A stretch of 64,000 nt of DNA from Candidatus Planktophila sp. (GTDB taxonomy: Bacteria; Actinomycetota; Actinomycetes; Nanopelagicales; Nanopelagicaceae). Location of the stretch: NCBI GenBank assembly GCA_017858325.1, contig JAFMBT010000001.1, positions 62,001 through 126,000 on the forward strand, given 5' to 3'. The position numbers and the translations under genes are program-made. The notes under the pieces are model-generated. The model worked only from the letters and a program-made list of their open reading frames with translations. It was not told the DNA's origin and searched no databases. Shown piece after piece: positions 32,829-44,300 of the stretch (position 1 is the first letter of the stretch; each line of letters begins with the position of its first letter).

Positions 32829-34223
32829 TCACTTACCTCCTAACCCTTCGCCATCGTAGTGACGGGCGGTAACTACCTGTTCGATCTTCTCCGCCAGAAA
32901 TTCAAAAGCCTCTGATCGTGATGCTTTCACAAGAATCACATCACCTGGTTCAATCTGCTCAGCAAGTGCAATGGCTTGCTCTCGCGTACATGAGTGAGTC
33001 GTCGTGCCAGTGCTATCTGAAAACCCGGAAATGTATTCCGGGGCATCTATAGCAACTAGGTGATCGATCCCCAACTCATAGGTAAGGGTGCCAATCTGTT
33101 GATGGGCAATCTCCGAGGACTCGCCGAGTTCTGCCATCTTTCCTAAAAAGGCCCAGGACTGGCCTCCTCGCTCTTGGGCAAAAAGGAGCAGCGTCTTAAG
33201 GGCTGCCTCCATCGCATCCGGGCTAGCGTTATAGGAATCGTTGATCAAAACTACTTCGCAGAACTCTGAAATTTGCATACGCCATTTACTCTCAACAGTT
33301 GCAATGGAGAGAGCCCCCGCGATTGAGTCGAGTGAGAAGTCAAGTGCGGTACCAACCGCTGCACATGCGAGGGCATTAGCGACTTGATGTTCACCAACAA
33401 TCCTGAGACCAACGGCTGCTCTACCCTCTGGGGTTACCAGGTCAAAATGTGGACGACCTTCGCGTATCTCAATCTCAGTGGCGCGAACAGAATCTGAATG
33501 AGCAGTTCCAAATGTAATTATTTGACCCTTGTGCAGAGCACTCATTGCCTTGGTATATGGATCGTACTGACCCAGGATTGCAATTCCATCTTCTTTGAGA
33601 GCACTTACCAGCTCTGACTTGGTCTGAGCGATGAGATCCATTGATCCGAACTCACCAAGGTGAGCCATACCCACGCGGAGAACCACAGCGATATCTGGCT
33701 GAGCAATCGATGACAAATATGCAATATCGCCCATATGTCGTGCGCCCATTTCGATAATCGCAAATTTAGTTTCAGGCTTGCAGGCAAGAATAGTGAGAGG
33801 GACTCCCAGCTCATTATTGTAATTTCCTTGAGGTGCAACTGTTGATCCATGCTGTGACAACATGTGACGCAGAAGATCTTTGGTAGTTGTCTTTCCTTGT
33901 GAGCCAGTGATTCCAATAACGGTAAGGGATGTAAGTTCACTTCGAACAAATCGAGCTAGCGCAGTGAGAGCAGCAGATACGTCAGCAACAACAATATGTC
34001 TCTGCTTGACCGGCTTTGATGTAATTGCGAGAACTGATCCTCGAGCAAAGGCATCATCTACGAAATCGTGGCCATCTACCTTATCTCCGACAAAGGCGAG
34101 AAAGATGCAGCCTTGCGTTGCTGCCGATGAATTGAGTACAGGAGCAGAAGTGATTTCGACATCAGTACCTACAAGAGATCCGCCGATAATTTCAGCCAGT
34201 TGAGATGCGCGTAACGTGATCAT
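32829..34223 (-). CDS. murF: MurF D-Ala-D-Ala ligase
   Basis: [39 protein letters not shown]. Confidence 0.96.
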   Translation of the reverse strand: MITLRASQLAEIIGGSLVGTDVEITSAPVLNSSAATQGCIFLAFVGDKVDGHDFVDDAFARGSVLAITSKPVKQRHIVVADVSAALTALARFVRSELTSLTVIGITGSQGKTTTKDLLRHMLSQHGSTVAPQGNYNNELGVPLTILACKPETKFAIIEMGARHMGDIAYLSSIAQPDIAVVLRVGMAHLGEFGSMDLIAQTKSELVSALKEDGIAILGQYDPYTKAMSALHKGQIITFGTAHSDSVRATEIEIREGRPHFDLVTPEGRAAVGLRIVGEHQVANALACAAVGTALDFSLDSIAGALSIATVESKWRMQISEFCEVVLINDSYNASPDAMEAALKTLLLFAQERGGQSWAFLGKMAELGESSEIAHQQIGTLTYELGIDHLVAIDAPEYISGFSDSTGTTTHSCTREQAIALAEQIEPGDVILVKASRSEAFEFLAEKIEQVVTARHYDGEGLGGK

Positions 34224-35701
34224 CGCAAAGCCTCGATTGCCGTTGCTAAAACTATCCGATCATCAAAATCAATCTTCTCGTTTGCAATCTCCTGACCTAA
34301 CTCGTGACCCTTGCCAAGAATGAGCAATGTATCGCCAGGGCTGCAGAGAGAAACTGCATATGCGATTGCTTCTGCTCGATCTTCGATGATCGCTGACGGT
34401 TGATTGACTGCTAACTCTGATGTCATCTGCTTGAGGATCTGACTTGGATTCTCGCTCCGTGGATTATCACTGGTAAAAATAGCAATACTGGAACCTTCAC
34501 TGAGCGCTCTTCCCATAAGTGGGCGCTTGCTGGCATCTCTATCTCCCCCGCACCCCAGTAGAGCTATCACCTTTCCTTGCGTGAAAGCACGGGCAGTTGC
34601 GAGCACGCTACTAACGGCATCGGGTGTATGCGCATAATCAACAAATGCAGTAAAACTCTGACCTCTATCGACGAGTTCCATTCGCCCGGGTGCGCCGTAG
34701 AGTTTTGGGATAAGAGCAGCGCAATCCAACGGGTCAATACCGCATTCACTTGCAATAGCTATGACTAGGAGAAGATTGTCTAGGTTGAAGTTTCCATGAA
34801 GAGGTGTTGATGTTTCAATGAGTACTCCTCCAGCACCTCGAATGGATATATCGGTTCCATTTCCTGTCGGAACTATCGAGGTGTAATGCCACGTAGCCTG
34901 GACATTTCTGCGAGATACAGATGTCGCTGGGATCCCGCAGGTATTAAAGATGCGTAGCCCGTAAGGGTCATCAATATTGATAAATGCTTGATCGGCGAAT
35001 TCCAGAGAAAAGAGCTTGGCCTTTGCCAAGAAGTAGCTCTCCATATCACCATGAAAATCTAAATGATCCTGGGTGAGATTAGTGAACCCAGCAATCGCAA
35101 AATGTGAACCTTCAATTCGATTCATTACCAATGCATGGCTTGATACTTCCATTACTAAGTGGCGCACGTGTTGCTCGGCCATTGCGGCAGCGATAGATTG
35201 TAAATTATCTGCTTCAGGAGTAGTTCTCATACTTTCAAATCTTTCGCGACCGATGCGAGTTTCAACTGTTCCAATAAGGCCACTCTCGCGTCCGGCTGAC
35301 TGTAAGAGTTGGTGTAGAAGCGTCGAAACTGTGGTTTTTCCATTTGTCCCAGTTATTGCAATGCTGACCATCTCTTGCACAGGCTTTCGGTAAAGATGCG
35401 CACTGACCAAAGCTCCAGCAGTGCGAATATTCTCAACAACAATCATTGGTAAACCCTGAGCAATCTGCGCACCTTGGGCGTCAGTCAGAATTGCTCGAGC
35501 TCCTTTGGCTATAGCGCTCTTAGCAAACTCTGCACCATGTATTGATTTACCTGGATAGGCAAGAAATAAGTCTCCGGGTTGAACATACCTGTCATCAGAA
35601 GTTACTCCTGTAACGATAACTTCTCCATTTATTTCTGACTCAGCACTAAGTAGGTGACAAATCTTTTCGACAGAGATTGAATAATCGAGAAGTGGGCGCA
35701 T
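34220..35701 (-). CDS. murE: MurE UDP-MurNAc-tripeptide synthetase
   Basis: [56 protein letters not shown] (DNPR motif suggests meso-DAP). Confidence 0.96.
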   Translation of the reverse strand: MRPLLDYSISVEKICHLLSAESEINGEVIVTGVTSDDRYVQPGDLFLAYPGKSIHGAEFAKSAIAKGARAILTDAQGAQIAQGLPMIVVENIRTAGALVSAHLYRKPVQEMVSIAITGTNGKTTVSTLLHQLLQSAGRESGLIGTVETRIGRERFESMRTTPEADNLQSIAAAMAEQHVRHLVMEVSSHALVMNRIEGSHFAIAGFTNLTQDHLDFHGDMESYFLAKAKLFSLEFADQAFINIDDPYGLRIFNTCGIPATSVSRRNVQATWHYTSIVPTGNGTDISIRGAGGVLIETSTPLHGNFNLDNLLLVIAIASECGIDPLDCAALIPKLYGAPGRMELVDRGQSFTAFVDYAHTPDAVSSVLATARAFTQGKVIALLGCGGDRDASKRPLMGRALSEGSSIAIFTSDNPRSENPSQILKQMTSELAVNQPSAIIEDRAEAIAYAVSLCSPGDTLLILGKGHELGQEIANEKIDFDDRIVLATAIEALR

Positions 35702-35704
35702 GGA

Positions 35705-37537
35705 TTATTCCTTGGCACTCGCTTGAGAGATTTCAATCTTTGACGCCTTCTTCTCTGCTAGGCGTTTCTTATTCAACTCCTTGAGATCAAGAGCGATCGG
35801 CTCAACGACAGTTCCTGACGGAGAGATATGCTTACTTTGTAATACAAAAGTCATAACCTTCTTAAATACTGGTCCCCCAAGTGAACCGCCATAGTAGGAA
35901 CCCTTTGGATTTTGAATCGTCACGTTGATTACATACGCTGGAGAATCAGCAGGTGCGAAGCCGATAAATGAAGCCGTATAGCCGCTGTAGCAACCGCAGA
36001 GATCGTCATAGCGAATCGCTGTTCCGGTTTTACCAGCAACTCGATAGCCAGGAATTGAGGCACTCGGCGCTGTACCGTGGTCTGAAACAACGCTCTCCAT
36101 CATGAGGCGCATTTTAAATGCAGTTGCTGGGCTTACGACAGTTGTTCCTTTTTCAGATTTAAAGGGTGTGAAATTGCCCGAAGAATCACTTGTTCCTGCG
36201 ATCACTGTAGGGGACACTCGAACTCCATTATTGGCTATTGTCGCAAAAATGCTCGTAGCCTGCATTGCATTGAGTGAGTAGCCTTGACCAAAGGCAACAG
36301 TAGGTGCAGTTGTACCAGACCAGTTTTTCACTTCGAGTAGCTTTCCAACGTTTTCACCTGGTAAGCCGGCACCAGTTTTTGTTCCAATTCCAAATTTTTT
36401 CAGATATGAGTACAGAGTGTCATTACTCATCGTCTCTGCAATCTTTATTGTTCCCGTGTTACTTGATACTGCAAGAATTCCAGCAGTTGTGAGTTTTTGA
36501 AGAGGGTGCCGACCGTGATCTTTAAATTCTTCTCCCCCTCGCTTGATCTTGTATGGAACATTAAAGACGGACTCTGGGGTAACCGCGCCTTCTTCTAATG
36601 CAGCCGCTAAAGTGATGATTTTTGCAGTAGATCCTGGCTCGTAAGCATCTTGCACTGAGGGATTGCGCATTAAATCCAGAGTGACATTCTTTGTATTATT
36701 TGGATCAAATGTTGGAGCGGTAGCATGAGCCAGAATTGCCCCTGTCTTAGGGTCCATAACAATCACAGTTCCGTTAGCAGCCCTAGCTTTTCGCACCGCA
36801 TCAGCAATAGCTTTCTGTGCTACCCATTGAATATCTCGATCGATCGTTAGGCGCACTGTCGTTCCCACTTGGGCAGGAATAATTTCTAATTGAGACCCTG
36901 GTATCTCGGCACCACGGCCTTGCGCAAATGAGTACAAGCCTGGAGTCCCGGTAATCATCGAATTCATACTGAGCTCGACTCCGGAAGCGCCCAAACCATC
37001 TTTGCGGACAAATCCCACGAGAGATGAGACAAGGTTTCCGGATGGATATTCCCTTACATAACCGCGCTCAGAAAAAAAGCCTGCGATACGCTTTTCAAAA
37101 TCTTTTGGGGCAAGAGTTGAATTGTATTGGTCGATCGCTGCTGTCAAGTGATTCCAAATACTTGGTTGAGCACTCTCTAGGACCATTGAATATCGACGAT
37201 CACCAGTAATCGATAGTTGCACTTCCTCGATGGTTAAACCCAAAATTGGGGCAACAAGGGCAGCTACGCGTTCGGGATCCTTGATCATCTGTTGGTCGAC
37301 AACAATGTTGATTGCAGAAACACTTCGTGCAAATGCAACTCCATTGATGTCAGTGATCTCACCCCGCGGAGCTGGAATCATTCTTGTTGTTTCCATCTCA
37401 TTGGCAGCCTTCAATGTGTACTCAGCAGATTGAATCCCCTGAATGTGTATCAAGCGTGCACCAAAAACTAAAAATATGGCGAGCAAAATGATAAATAAGG
37501 TACGAATTCGTTTTGTTGAAAGCTCAAAGTTACCCAC
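35705..37537 (-). CDS. ftsI: Peptidoglycan D,D-transpeptidase FtsI/PBP class B
   Basis: IPAPRGEITDINGVAFA, YEPGSTAKIITLAAALE, VSSNTGTIKIAE, VAGKTGTAIRY. Confidence 0.95.
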   Translation of the reverse strand: MGNFELSTKRIRTLFIILLAIFLVFGARLIHIQGIQSAEYTLKAANEMETTRMIPAPRGEITDINGVAFARSVSAINIVVDQQMIKDPERVAALVAPILGLTIEEVQLSITGDRRYSMVLESAQPSIWNHLTAAIDQYNSTLAPKDFEKRIAGFFSERGYVREYPSGNLVSSLVGFVRKDGLGASGVELSMNSMITGTPGLYSFAQGRGAEIPGSQLEIIPAQVGTTVRLTIDRDIQWVAQKAIADAVRKARAANGTVIVMDPKTGAILAHATAPTFDPNNTKNVTLDLMRNPSVQDAYEPGSTAKIITLAAALEEGAVTPESVFNVPYKIKRGGEEFKDHGRHPLQKLTTAGILAVSSNTGTIKIAETMSNDTLYSYLKKFGIGTKTGAGLPGENVGKLLEVKNWSGTTAPTVAFGQGYSLNAMQATSIFATIANNGVRVSPTVIAGTSDSSGNFTPFKSEKGTTVVSPATAFKMRLMMESVVSDHGTAPSASIPGYRVAGKTGTAIRYDDLCGCYSGYTASFIGFAPADSPAYVINVTIQNPKGSYYGGSLGGPVFKKVMTFVLQSKHISPSGTVVEPIALDLKELNKKRLAEKKASKIEISQASAKE

Positions 37538-37937
37538 GCGTCACCCCTTCTCCATTAGTCAGAGGTAGCATCTTTGGGGATACATCTAGAAATGTTGGAT
37601 TCTCTGAAGGACTCATTCCGAGTAGCCCTGCTTGATTAGCAAGAGCCTGCGGAGATGAGTAGATCTCCATTTTTCTAGAAATAGCTTCCCGTTGATCTGC
37701 AATCATCTTTGCCTCTGACTTGAGCTCAGAGAGTATGAACGCATCCTGAGCTAATAAAGTATTGATGGCGAGCAACGCGAGAAATCCAATTGCCGCGATG
37801 ACGGTGAGAAAGGTTGCAAATAACCGTCTAGTTTCTTGTACGGCTTGTGGAGTCTCTGGCACTATTTTTAAGAAAGCGCGTGATGATTGAGTTACAACAC
37901 GTTCGCGAGCGTTGTGTGCAATAGCAAGAATCGACAT
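37530..37937 (-). CDS. ftsL: FtsL-like septum protein
   Basis: 135 aa with a single TM and short coiled coil; located between rsmH and ftsI. Assignment mainly positional. Confidence 0.7.
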   Translation of the reverse strand: MSILAIAHNARERVVTQSSRAFLKIVPETPQAVQETRRLFATFLTVIAAIGFLALLAINTLLAQDAFILSELKSEAKMIADQREAISRKMEIYSSPQALANQAGLLGMSPSENPTFLDVSPKMLPLTNGEGVTRG

Positions 37938-38890
37938 CAGGCTGCCACTCTCTCGATCGCGCGAAGGCGTACAGATGACGATCTAGGATTTTCTAGCTTT
38001 TCATCTTCACTCGCTTTTTCACTCGACTTGAGTACTAGCGCAAATTTCGCAGCGAATTCAGGTAGATCTACCGGAAGGTTTCGTGGGGTCTTTGATGTTG
38101 TCGCCTCAGCAAAGATCTCTTTCACGATCTTGTCTTCCAGCGATTGAAAGGACATCACAACTACTCGCCCACCCACATCAACAAGATTGAGCGCTTGAGG
38201 TATGGCACGAGTGATCGCACCAAGTTCGTCGTTGACTGCGATGCGAAGTGCCTGAAAGGTCCGCTTTGCAGGATTACCACCAGTGCGACGAGTGGCGGCG
38301 GGAATACTCTCCTTGACTAGCGTTGCCAGCTCTAGGGTTGAGTTCAGTGGTGCTTGTGCCCGAGCTTTGACTATCTTTTCGACGATGCGAGTAGCAAACT
38401 TCTCTTCTCCAAATGTGCGCAGGATCTTAACCAGCGCGCCCGGTTCGTAGTGATTAATGATTTCAAATGCAGTGATTCCTCGAGATGAATCCATGCGCAT
38501 ATCCAGCGGAGCATCTTGTGAATAGGAGAATCCTCGCTCTGTATCATCCAGTTGCATTGAAGATACGCCAAGGTCAAAGAGGATTCCAGAGACATGTGAG
38601 TATCCGTGGGATGCAACAACATCGCTCACTTCATCAAATATTGCGTGTGAAGTTTTAATTCTTTCGCTAAAGTGTGAAAGTCTCTCTGTTGCCTGTGCTA
38701 GGGCACGTGGGTCGCGATCTATTCCGATCACTGTTAATAGAGGAAAGCGATCAAGTAGCGCTTCGCTATGTCCGCCTAAGCCTAAGGTGGCATCTACGAC
38801 TACAGGATGCTCACTCATTTCAATGGAGGGAGTTAAAAGATCAATACAGCGATTGCGCATTACTGAAACGTGTTGCATCTTCTCCCCCAT
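37937..38890 (-). CDS. rsmH: 16S rRNA m4C1402 methyltransferase RsmH (MraW)
   Basis: VVDATLGLGGHSEALL, GILFDLGVSSMQLDDTERGFSY, RTFQALRIAVNDEL. Confidence 0.96.
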   Translation of the reverse strand: MGEKMQHVSVMRNRCIDLLTPSIEMSEHPVVVDATLGLGGHSEALLDRFPLLTVIGIDRDPRALAQATERLSHFSERIKTSHAIFDEVSDVVASHGYSHVSGILFDLGVSSMQLDDTERGFSYSQDAPLDMRMDSSRGITAFEIINHYEPGALVKILRTFGEEKFATRIVEKIVKARAQAPLNSTLELATLVKESIPAATRRTGGNPAKRTFQALRIAVNDELGAITRAIPQALNLVDVGGRVVVMSFQSLEDKIVKEIFAEATTSKTPRNLPVDLPEFAAKFALVLKSSEKASEDEKLENPRSSSVRLRAIERVAA

Positions 38891-38929
38891 TTCTCTCCTA
38901 CTTTCCTTACTCGTGTACCTACTTCATTC

Positions 38930-39052
38930 GTTCTCTCAACTCTGGTCACCGCCGGCCGACGGATCTCACGAAAGCAGGCGCCGGGGAAGGGGCGTCTGCT
39001 GTCGGCCATAAAACCTAGGCATGGGGTCGGCGGTGGCCACAATCGAGAGAAC
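38930..39052 (-). ncRNA. Structured RNA in the mraZ-rsmH intergenic region; candidate mraW-type RNA leader
   Basis: Minus-strand outer stem GTTCTCTC/GAGAGAAC, second stem GGCCACCGCC/GGCGGTGACC (one mismatch), third stem GGCCGAC/GTCGGCC, apical GCAGACGCC/GGCGCCTGC around CCTTCCCC; lies ~40 nt upstream of rsmH in an actinobacterium. Confidence 0.65.
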
Positions 39053-39093
39053 GCTATGTAGTTGTTTTATTCAGTTGTATTGCTATTTAGTTT

Positions 39094-39525
39094 TTAAAAG
39101 AGTCCTGGGAACACTTCCTCTGATACATCGGCAAAACCTTCTTCACGATCTGCCAGATATTTACTCCATGCCTGCGCATCCCAAATTTCAACGCGTGTAT
39201 TTGCACCGATGACAACGCACTCTCTTTCAAGACCCGCATAAGTACGCAGCCCTTGTGGAATCGTTACGCGACCTTGGCGGTCAGGAATTTCATCGTGCGC
39301 TCCTGCGAACATCACGCGCTGATAATCACGAGCTGCCTTTGCAGTAACTGGTGCTTGTCGTAATGTCTGTGTCAGAGTTTCAAATTCAGTGGCTGGAAAA
39401 ACATAGAGACAGCGTTCTTGCCCTTTAGTAATCACAAGACCCGATGAGAGTTCATCTCTAAATCGAGCGGGAAGAATGAGGCGACCTTTTTCATCAAGGC
39501 GGGGTTCATGAGTTCCAAGAAACAT
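39094..39525 (-). CDS. mraZ: Transcriptional regulator MraZ
   Basis: [70 protein letters not shown]. Start probably at 39525. Confidence 0.95.
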   Translation of the reverse strand: MFLGTHEPRLDEKGRLILPARFRDELSSGLVITKGQERCLYVFPATEFETLTQTLRQAPVTAKAARDYQRVMFAGAHDEIPDRQGRVTIPQGLRTYAGLERECVVIGANTRVEIWDAQAWSKYLADREEGFADVSEEVFPGLF

Positions 39526-39575
39526 CTGGATTGGCCCCTTCCCCAAGGTGGAGGCGGATCAATTAAAACCCGCTT

Positions 39576-39625
39576 AATCCCCCACTTTACTCCATTTTCC
39601 TCCTTTTTCAACCACCCTTCACCAC
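39576..39625 (-). promoter_or_regulatory. Array of five 10-bp phased (R)TGG-type boxes upstream of mraZ; candidate MraZ operator
   Basis: Minus strand: GTGGTGAAGG GTGGTTGAAA AAGGAGGAAA ATGGAGTAAA GTGGGGGATT, exactly 10-bp periodic. Confidence 0.55.
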
Positions 39626-39676
39626 GATCCACCCCTTTCCCCCCACCTGCACCCCACCTCTGCAGATGAAATTGGC

Positions 39677-39705
39677 ATAAAAAAACCCGCCGTGTGGGCG
39701 GGTTT
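39677..39705 (-). terminator. Rho-independent terminator downstream of the DUF3040 gene
   Basis: Minus strand AAACCCGCC CACA CGGCGGGTTTTTTT: GC-rich hairpin plus T-run, between DUF3040 and mraZ. Confidence 0.85.
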
Positions 39706-39724
39706 ACTGATTACGGAAAGGGTT

Positions 39725-40096
39725 TTACTCTTCGAAGTTCCGCTGATCCCAACGCTCTTGAAGTCGATCCCCAAAGCCCTTAGTCGAGCGAGGAGCCTTA
39801 GGATTTCCGCCGGATGGGGTCGAGATGAGGGCCCCAGGGGTTGAGATAGCACGGAAGAAGAGCACCGAGCCTGTCAGGGCGATAAGAAAGCCGACAACTC
39901 CAATGATAGTCAGTTGTGCAACCAAGCCAGCAAAGAGCGTGGCGATACCAGTCAGTACCAGGGCGATTGCCAGAAAGAGGCGGTTACGTGAGAACTTCGA
40001 TGGCCCCGTCAGAGCGCTCACAAGGCGTGGGTCATCAACGGCGAGGGCTTCTTCCATCTGCGCCAGAAGACGTTTCTCATGCTCTGAAAGTGGCAT
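39725..40096 (-). CDS. DUF3040 membrane protein
   Basis: MPLSEHEKRLLAQMEEALAVDDPRL typical N-terminus, two TM segments. Start at 40096 preferred over 40102 because a -10 box ends at 40103. Confidence 0.88.
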   Translation of the reverse strand: MPLSEHEKRLLAQMEEALAVDDPRLVSALTGPSKFSRNRLFLAIALVLTGIATLFAGLVAQLTIIGVVGFLIALTGSVLFFRAISTPGALISTPSGGNPKAPRSTKGFGDRLQERWDQRNFEE

Positions 40097-40162
40097 AGGC
40101 ATACTCTAGATCAACTTTTTCGCTCTGACTACTCGGACAAGGGCTCAGGAGGGTTGGCCTGA

Positions 40163-41332
40163 TCACTCTTGGTCAATTAAGCGCCCTGGCCGCACGCTAT
40201 CGCCGCCAAAACGGGCTTTGGCAGCATCAATCCCGCCTTGAACTTCACGCCAGCTTGATTCCCGGCCCCCGAGTTCGAGTTGCTCATGGGTATGGCTATG
40301 TAAATTCTCAAGCGAAACTCCAACAAGTCGAATTCTCGAACGCCCCAACTTCAAACCGTCATATAAAGATTTAGCGACTTCATAAATCTCATGCGTTGTA
40401 TCTATTGGCAGCGCCAGAGTCTTAGAACGATTAACGGTTGTAAAATCTGCAAACCGTACTTTTAACGAAATTGTTTTAGAGAAGAGTGATCGCTCGCGCA
40501 TTCTCGATGATGCCTTTTCGCACATTCGTAATATCTCCTTTGAAATAATCTCAGGGTCATCAATATCGCGATCAAATGTCTCCGCTGCGCTAATACTTTT
40601 ATCGGGCTCTTCCGCAATTACATCACGATCATCTCGACCCCACGCAAGCTCATAGAGTGACTCACCTGCCGCCTGCCCGAGTGCACGAATCAGAGTCTGT
40701 GGCGGAGTCTGTGCAATATTACCGACTGTGTGAAGTCCTAACTGTTCGAGTACTTCATTGGTCTTTGGTCCGACTCCCCAGAGCGCAGAAACTGGTAAGG
40801 GGTGAAGAAAGGTAAGGACTCGATCAGTGGGAATTTCTAACATTCCATTTGGTTTACACCGTTGCGATGCAAGTTTTGCAATGAACTTGGAGGATGCGAT
40901 ACCTACTGAGCATGTGATCCCCTCTTGCTCTTCAACTTTTGCTCGAATTGCCGTTGCAATTGCTCTGCCATCACCAAGTAATCGCTTTGCCTTTGTCACA
41001 TCGAGAAAAGCTTCGTCGAGTGATATCGGTTCAACAAGCGGGGTAAATGAATGGAAAATCTCCATGATGTGCTCTGAAACTTCGCTGTAGCGCTTGTGAT
41101 CTGGTGGAATAAAGATTGCGTGTGGAGCAAGTCGCTGTGCGCGCCCCACTGGCATCGCAGCTTTAATTCCAAATTTGCGCGCTTCATAATTTGCAGATGT
41201 CACCACACCACGAATGCCTGCACCTATAACTACGGCTTTGCCTTTTAGTTCAGGGTGATCGCGCTCTGTGACAGATGCAAAGAATGCATCCATATCAACA
41301 TGCAGAATTGTCGCCTCGTGCGCCCTGCTCAT
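40163..41332 (-). CDS. dinB: Y-family DNA polymerase IV
   Basis: HVDMDAFFASVTERDHPELKGK, SLDEAFLDVTKAKRL, GIASSKFIAKLAS; catalytic DMD and SLDE motifs intact; C-terminal clamp-motif-like EQLELG. Confidence 0.93.
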   Translation of the reverse strand: MSRAHEATILHVDMDAFFASVTERDHPELKGKAVVIGAGIRGVVTSANYEARKFGIKAAMPVGRAQRLAPHAIFIPPDHKRYSEVSEHIMEIFHSFTPLVEPISLDEAFLDVTKAKRLLGDGRAIATAIRAKVEEQEGITCSVGIASSKFIAKLASQRCKPNGMLEIPTDRVLTFLHPLPVSALWGVGPKTNEVLEQLGLHTVGNIAQTPPQTLIRALGQAAGESLYELAWGRDDRDVIAEEPDKSISAAETFDRDIDDPEIISKEILRMCEKASSRMRERSLFSKTISLKVRFADFTTVNRSKTLALPIDTTHEIYEVAKSLYDGLKLGRSRIRLVGVSLENLHSHTHEQLELGGRESSWREVQGGIDAAKARFGGDSVRPGRLIDQE

Positions 41333-44300
41333 ATGGCCACCTTACTGCTCTGCCATTTCCCATAGGCCTCAGATAAATCCCACGCCCCCGTGGCGCGTAT
41401 TGAGATACCGCGATCGCCTGTACGGCGAGTAACTCCGCGGACAAGAATGAGTGATGTTGAGTAAAGAAGGCCAGCGCTGCTGCTCTGTACATCGCTAAAG
41501 AAGGTGGAGTCGCTACAACCGTAGCCATCATCGAGGGTCAGAAAGATTACGCGCCGCCCTGAACGTATGGGTGGTGTCTGTAAGGCAACTTTGACGCCAG
41601 CAACTAAAAGATCGCTACCCGATCGCTGGGCAAGAAGATCACACGAGCGCACTGCTCCGATAGCGTTAAGAAAAGGCGCATAAAACTCGAGCATGTGGTG
41701 CGTGATATCCATACCTAACCGCTGAACTTCATGGCGCACACGTTCATTGGTAGTGATATTGGGTAATCCGCTTGAGATAAGAGCTGGTGGAGTAAAGCCA
41801 AATGTCATCTGCGCACCGCTTGTACCTTTCTTAATACTCTTTACAGAGTGCGACTTTTCAATATCGCTTAGGTGGAGAAGAAGATCGCGATGATTAATAT
41901 CCCCTGTACGAAGTGAATGTAACTCGTCAAATCCTCCAGTCAGGATCAATGATTTTGTTATCGGAGTTGATGCGCCACTGCGTGCAACAAAATCGGCCAT
42001 ATCTACATAGGGCCTTGCCTGCATAATCGATGTAATTTCATGATCGCTAATTCCTGTAATAGAAGAAAGTGCGATACGAATAGATTTCTTACCGTCGCCA
42101 CGCTCAACACGATATGAAGCATCTGACTTATTGACATCAAGAGGGGCCAAAGTAATTCCCATCTGCCTTGCTTCATCAAGGATAAGTCGCCGTGGATACA
42201 TCCCCGGATCGTGAGTAAGTACTCCTGCAATAAATTCAGCTGGATAGTGAGTCTTAAGCCATGCTGATTGATAGGTAGGAAGAGCAAAGGCGGCAGCATG
42301 GGCTTTACAGAAACCAAAGGAGGCAAAGGCGCGCAATATTTCCCACACCTTGGTGATGGCATCAAGTGGGTAGCCCTTCTGCGTCGCTGCAGGAAAGAAC
42401 CAGTCACAGATCTCTTGTTGGCTCTGCTTATCTCCTAATCCACGACGTTTTTCATCAGCGCTAGCTAGCGAAATTCCCGTCATGGTCGCGATGATCGAGA
42501 TTACTTGCTCATGGAAGACAACAACCCCTTCAGTTTCAGCAAGGATGGGAGCTAAATCAGGGTGGATCACATCAGCTGCGGTGAAGCCGTGACGTGAATG
42601 AAGAAAAGGAGAGATCATGTCGCTCTTTACCGGCCCTGGGCGAAAGAGAGAGATATCGATAATGAGATCGTTAAAGGTACGTGGATTAAGTTTGCCTACT
42701 AATTCACGCTGACCCGGGCTCTCTATTTGAAATATTCCTAAGGTCCGAGTGGATTGAATCAGTTGATATGTTTTTTCATCATCGAGTGATATTGCATCGA
42801 GATCAATCTTCTTCTCCTCTATCTTTTCAATCTCAGAAACTGCATATGCAAGAGTGGATTGCATCCGAACACCCAAGATATCGAGTTTAAGAAGACCGAT
42901 ATCTTCTACATCATCTTTATCAAATTCAACCATTGGATATCCACCAGCGTTGATATGTAATGGAATGCGATCTAAAAGACCACCATCAGAGAGCACAACT
43001 GCACATGGATGCATAGCTAGATGGCGTGGAAGGCCATCGAGTTCTTGAGCAAGAGATACCGTCATCGCCATAAGGGGTGCCGATGTATTTAAGGTTTTTA
43101 GCTCAGGAAGAGATTGCAGTACCGCTTGAATATTGCGGGCTCTCACATGTGGCATAGCTTTTGCAAGAAGATCAATCTCAGCCGCCGGTAGACCGAGGGC
43201 AGCACCTGTATCTCTAATTGCATGGCGAGCTCGATAGGTATCAAACATTGCTACCGTTGCAGCGCGTGAGATAGCTCCCGGCAGATGCAACGATGGCGAT
43301 CCATAACGGCTAAAGACCATCTCGTATATCTCAAGTCGACGATCTGATTCCACATCAATATCAATATCAGGCAAGGCAGCCCGCAGCGGTGAACAGAAGC
43401 GTTCCATCAAAAGTCCGTGGCGCATTGGATCAACGCCTGAGATGCCAAGCAAGTGACAGATCAAAGAGCCAGCACCGCTTCCTCGCGCTGCAACACGAAT
43501 TCCCTTATCGCGAGCCATCTGTGCAATATCTGCAACGGTAAGAAAGTAGGACTCGTACCCTAAGGATGCAACTATTGCGAGCTCATCATCTAAACGTATT
43601 CGCGCAGCTTTCACATCTTTATTTGCGCTATATCGCTGATGGATTCCTGCCTCTACTCGTGATCGTAAGAGAGTGCGCATCGAGCTCTGTGATGTTGCAC
43701 CAACAATATGTGGCTCTGGAAGATGAATTCCTCCAAGACCTATATCGCGCTGTGGTGATAGAAGTGCGCGCTCTGCCCACTCTCGTGTGGTCTTAAGAAG
43801 CGCGCGCGGTGTTCCCTCACCTGCTGCCCTTGCTATCTCTGTAGCTACTTGTGTCATCTCGTCACTATTTTTTAAATAGGCTTGATTGTTGCGCCGTTCA
43901 ATATGTCTATAGTCCAGTGGCACAAGTTGGCGAGCGCAATCTAAGAGATCTGCAATCGGCCCATCGCTAGGATCACGCATTCGTACTGCATTGGTGATGA
44001 CTGCATCAATATCGTGATCGCGCGCAAAGATTAGTGATCGAGCAGCATGTGCGGTAGAGCCAGGGCCGTTACCTGCAATCAGATGTGAAACACATTCAAT
44101 GGCGTGATCGGCGAAGAACTCGCGTGTGAGATTAAAGAGATCGAGGGCTTTATCGGCTCGATGGGCAGCCAGTTCATAACTCAGCGGTGATTGTGGCCCA
44201 TGGAGAAGATGCAACTGAGTGCTATGAACGCTGAACTTTTCTAAGAGGTCGGTAGTAATTCGTAGCTCGCCATCGCCCTTATTCATATGCAAGCCTGTAA

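Noticed and set aside
38674-39212. Several short ORFs on both strands over the rsmH-mraZ intergenic region
   Set aside because: Mutually overlapping and low complexity; the RNA stem structure explains the region better
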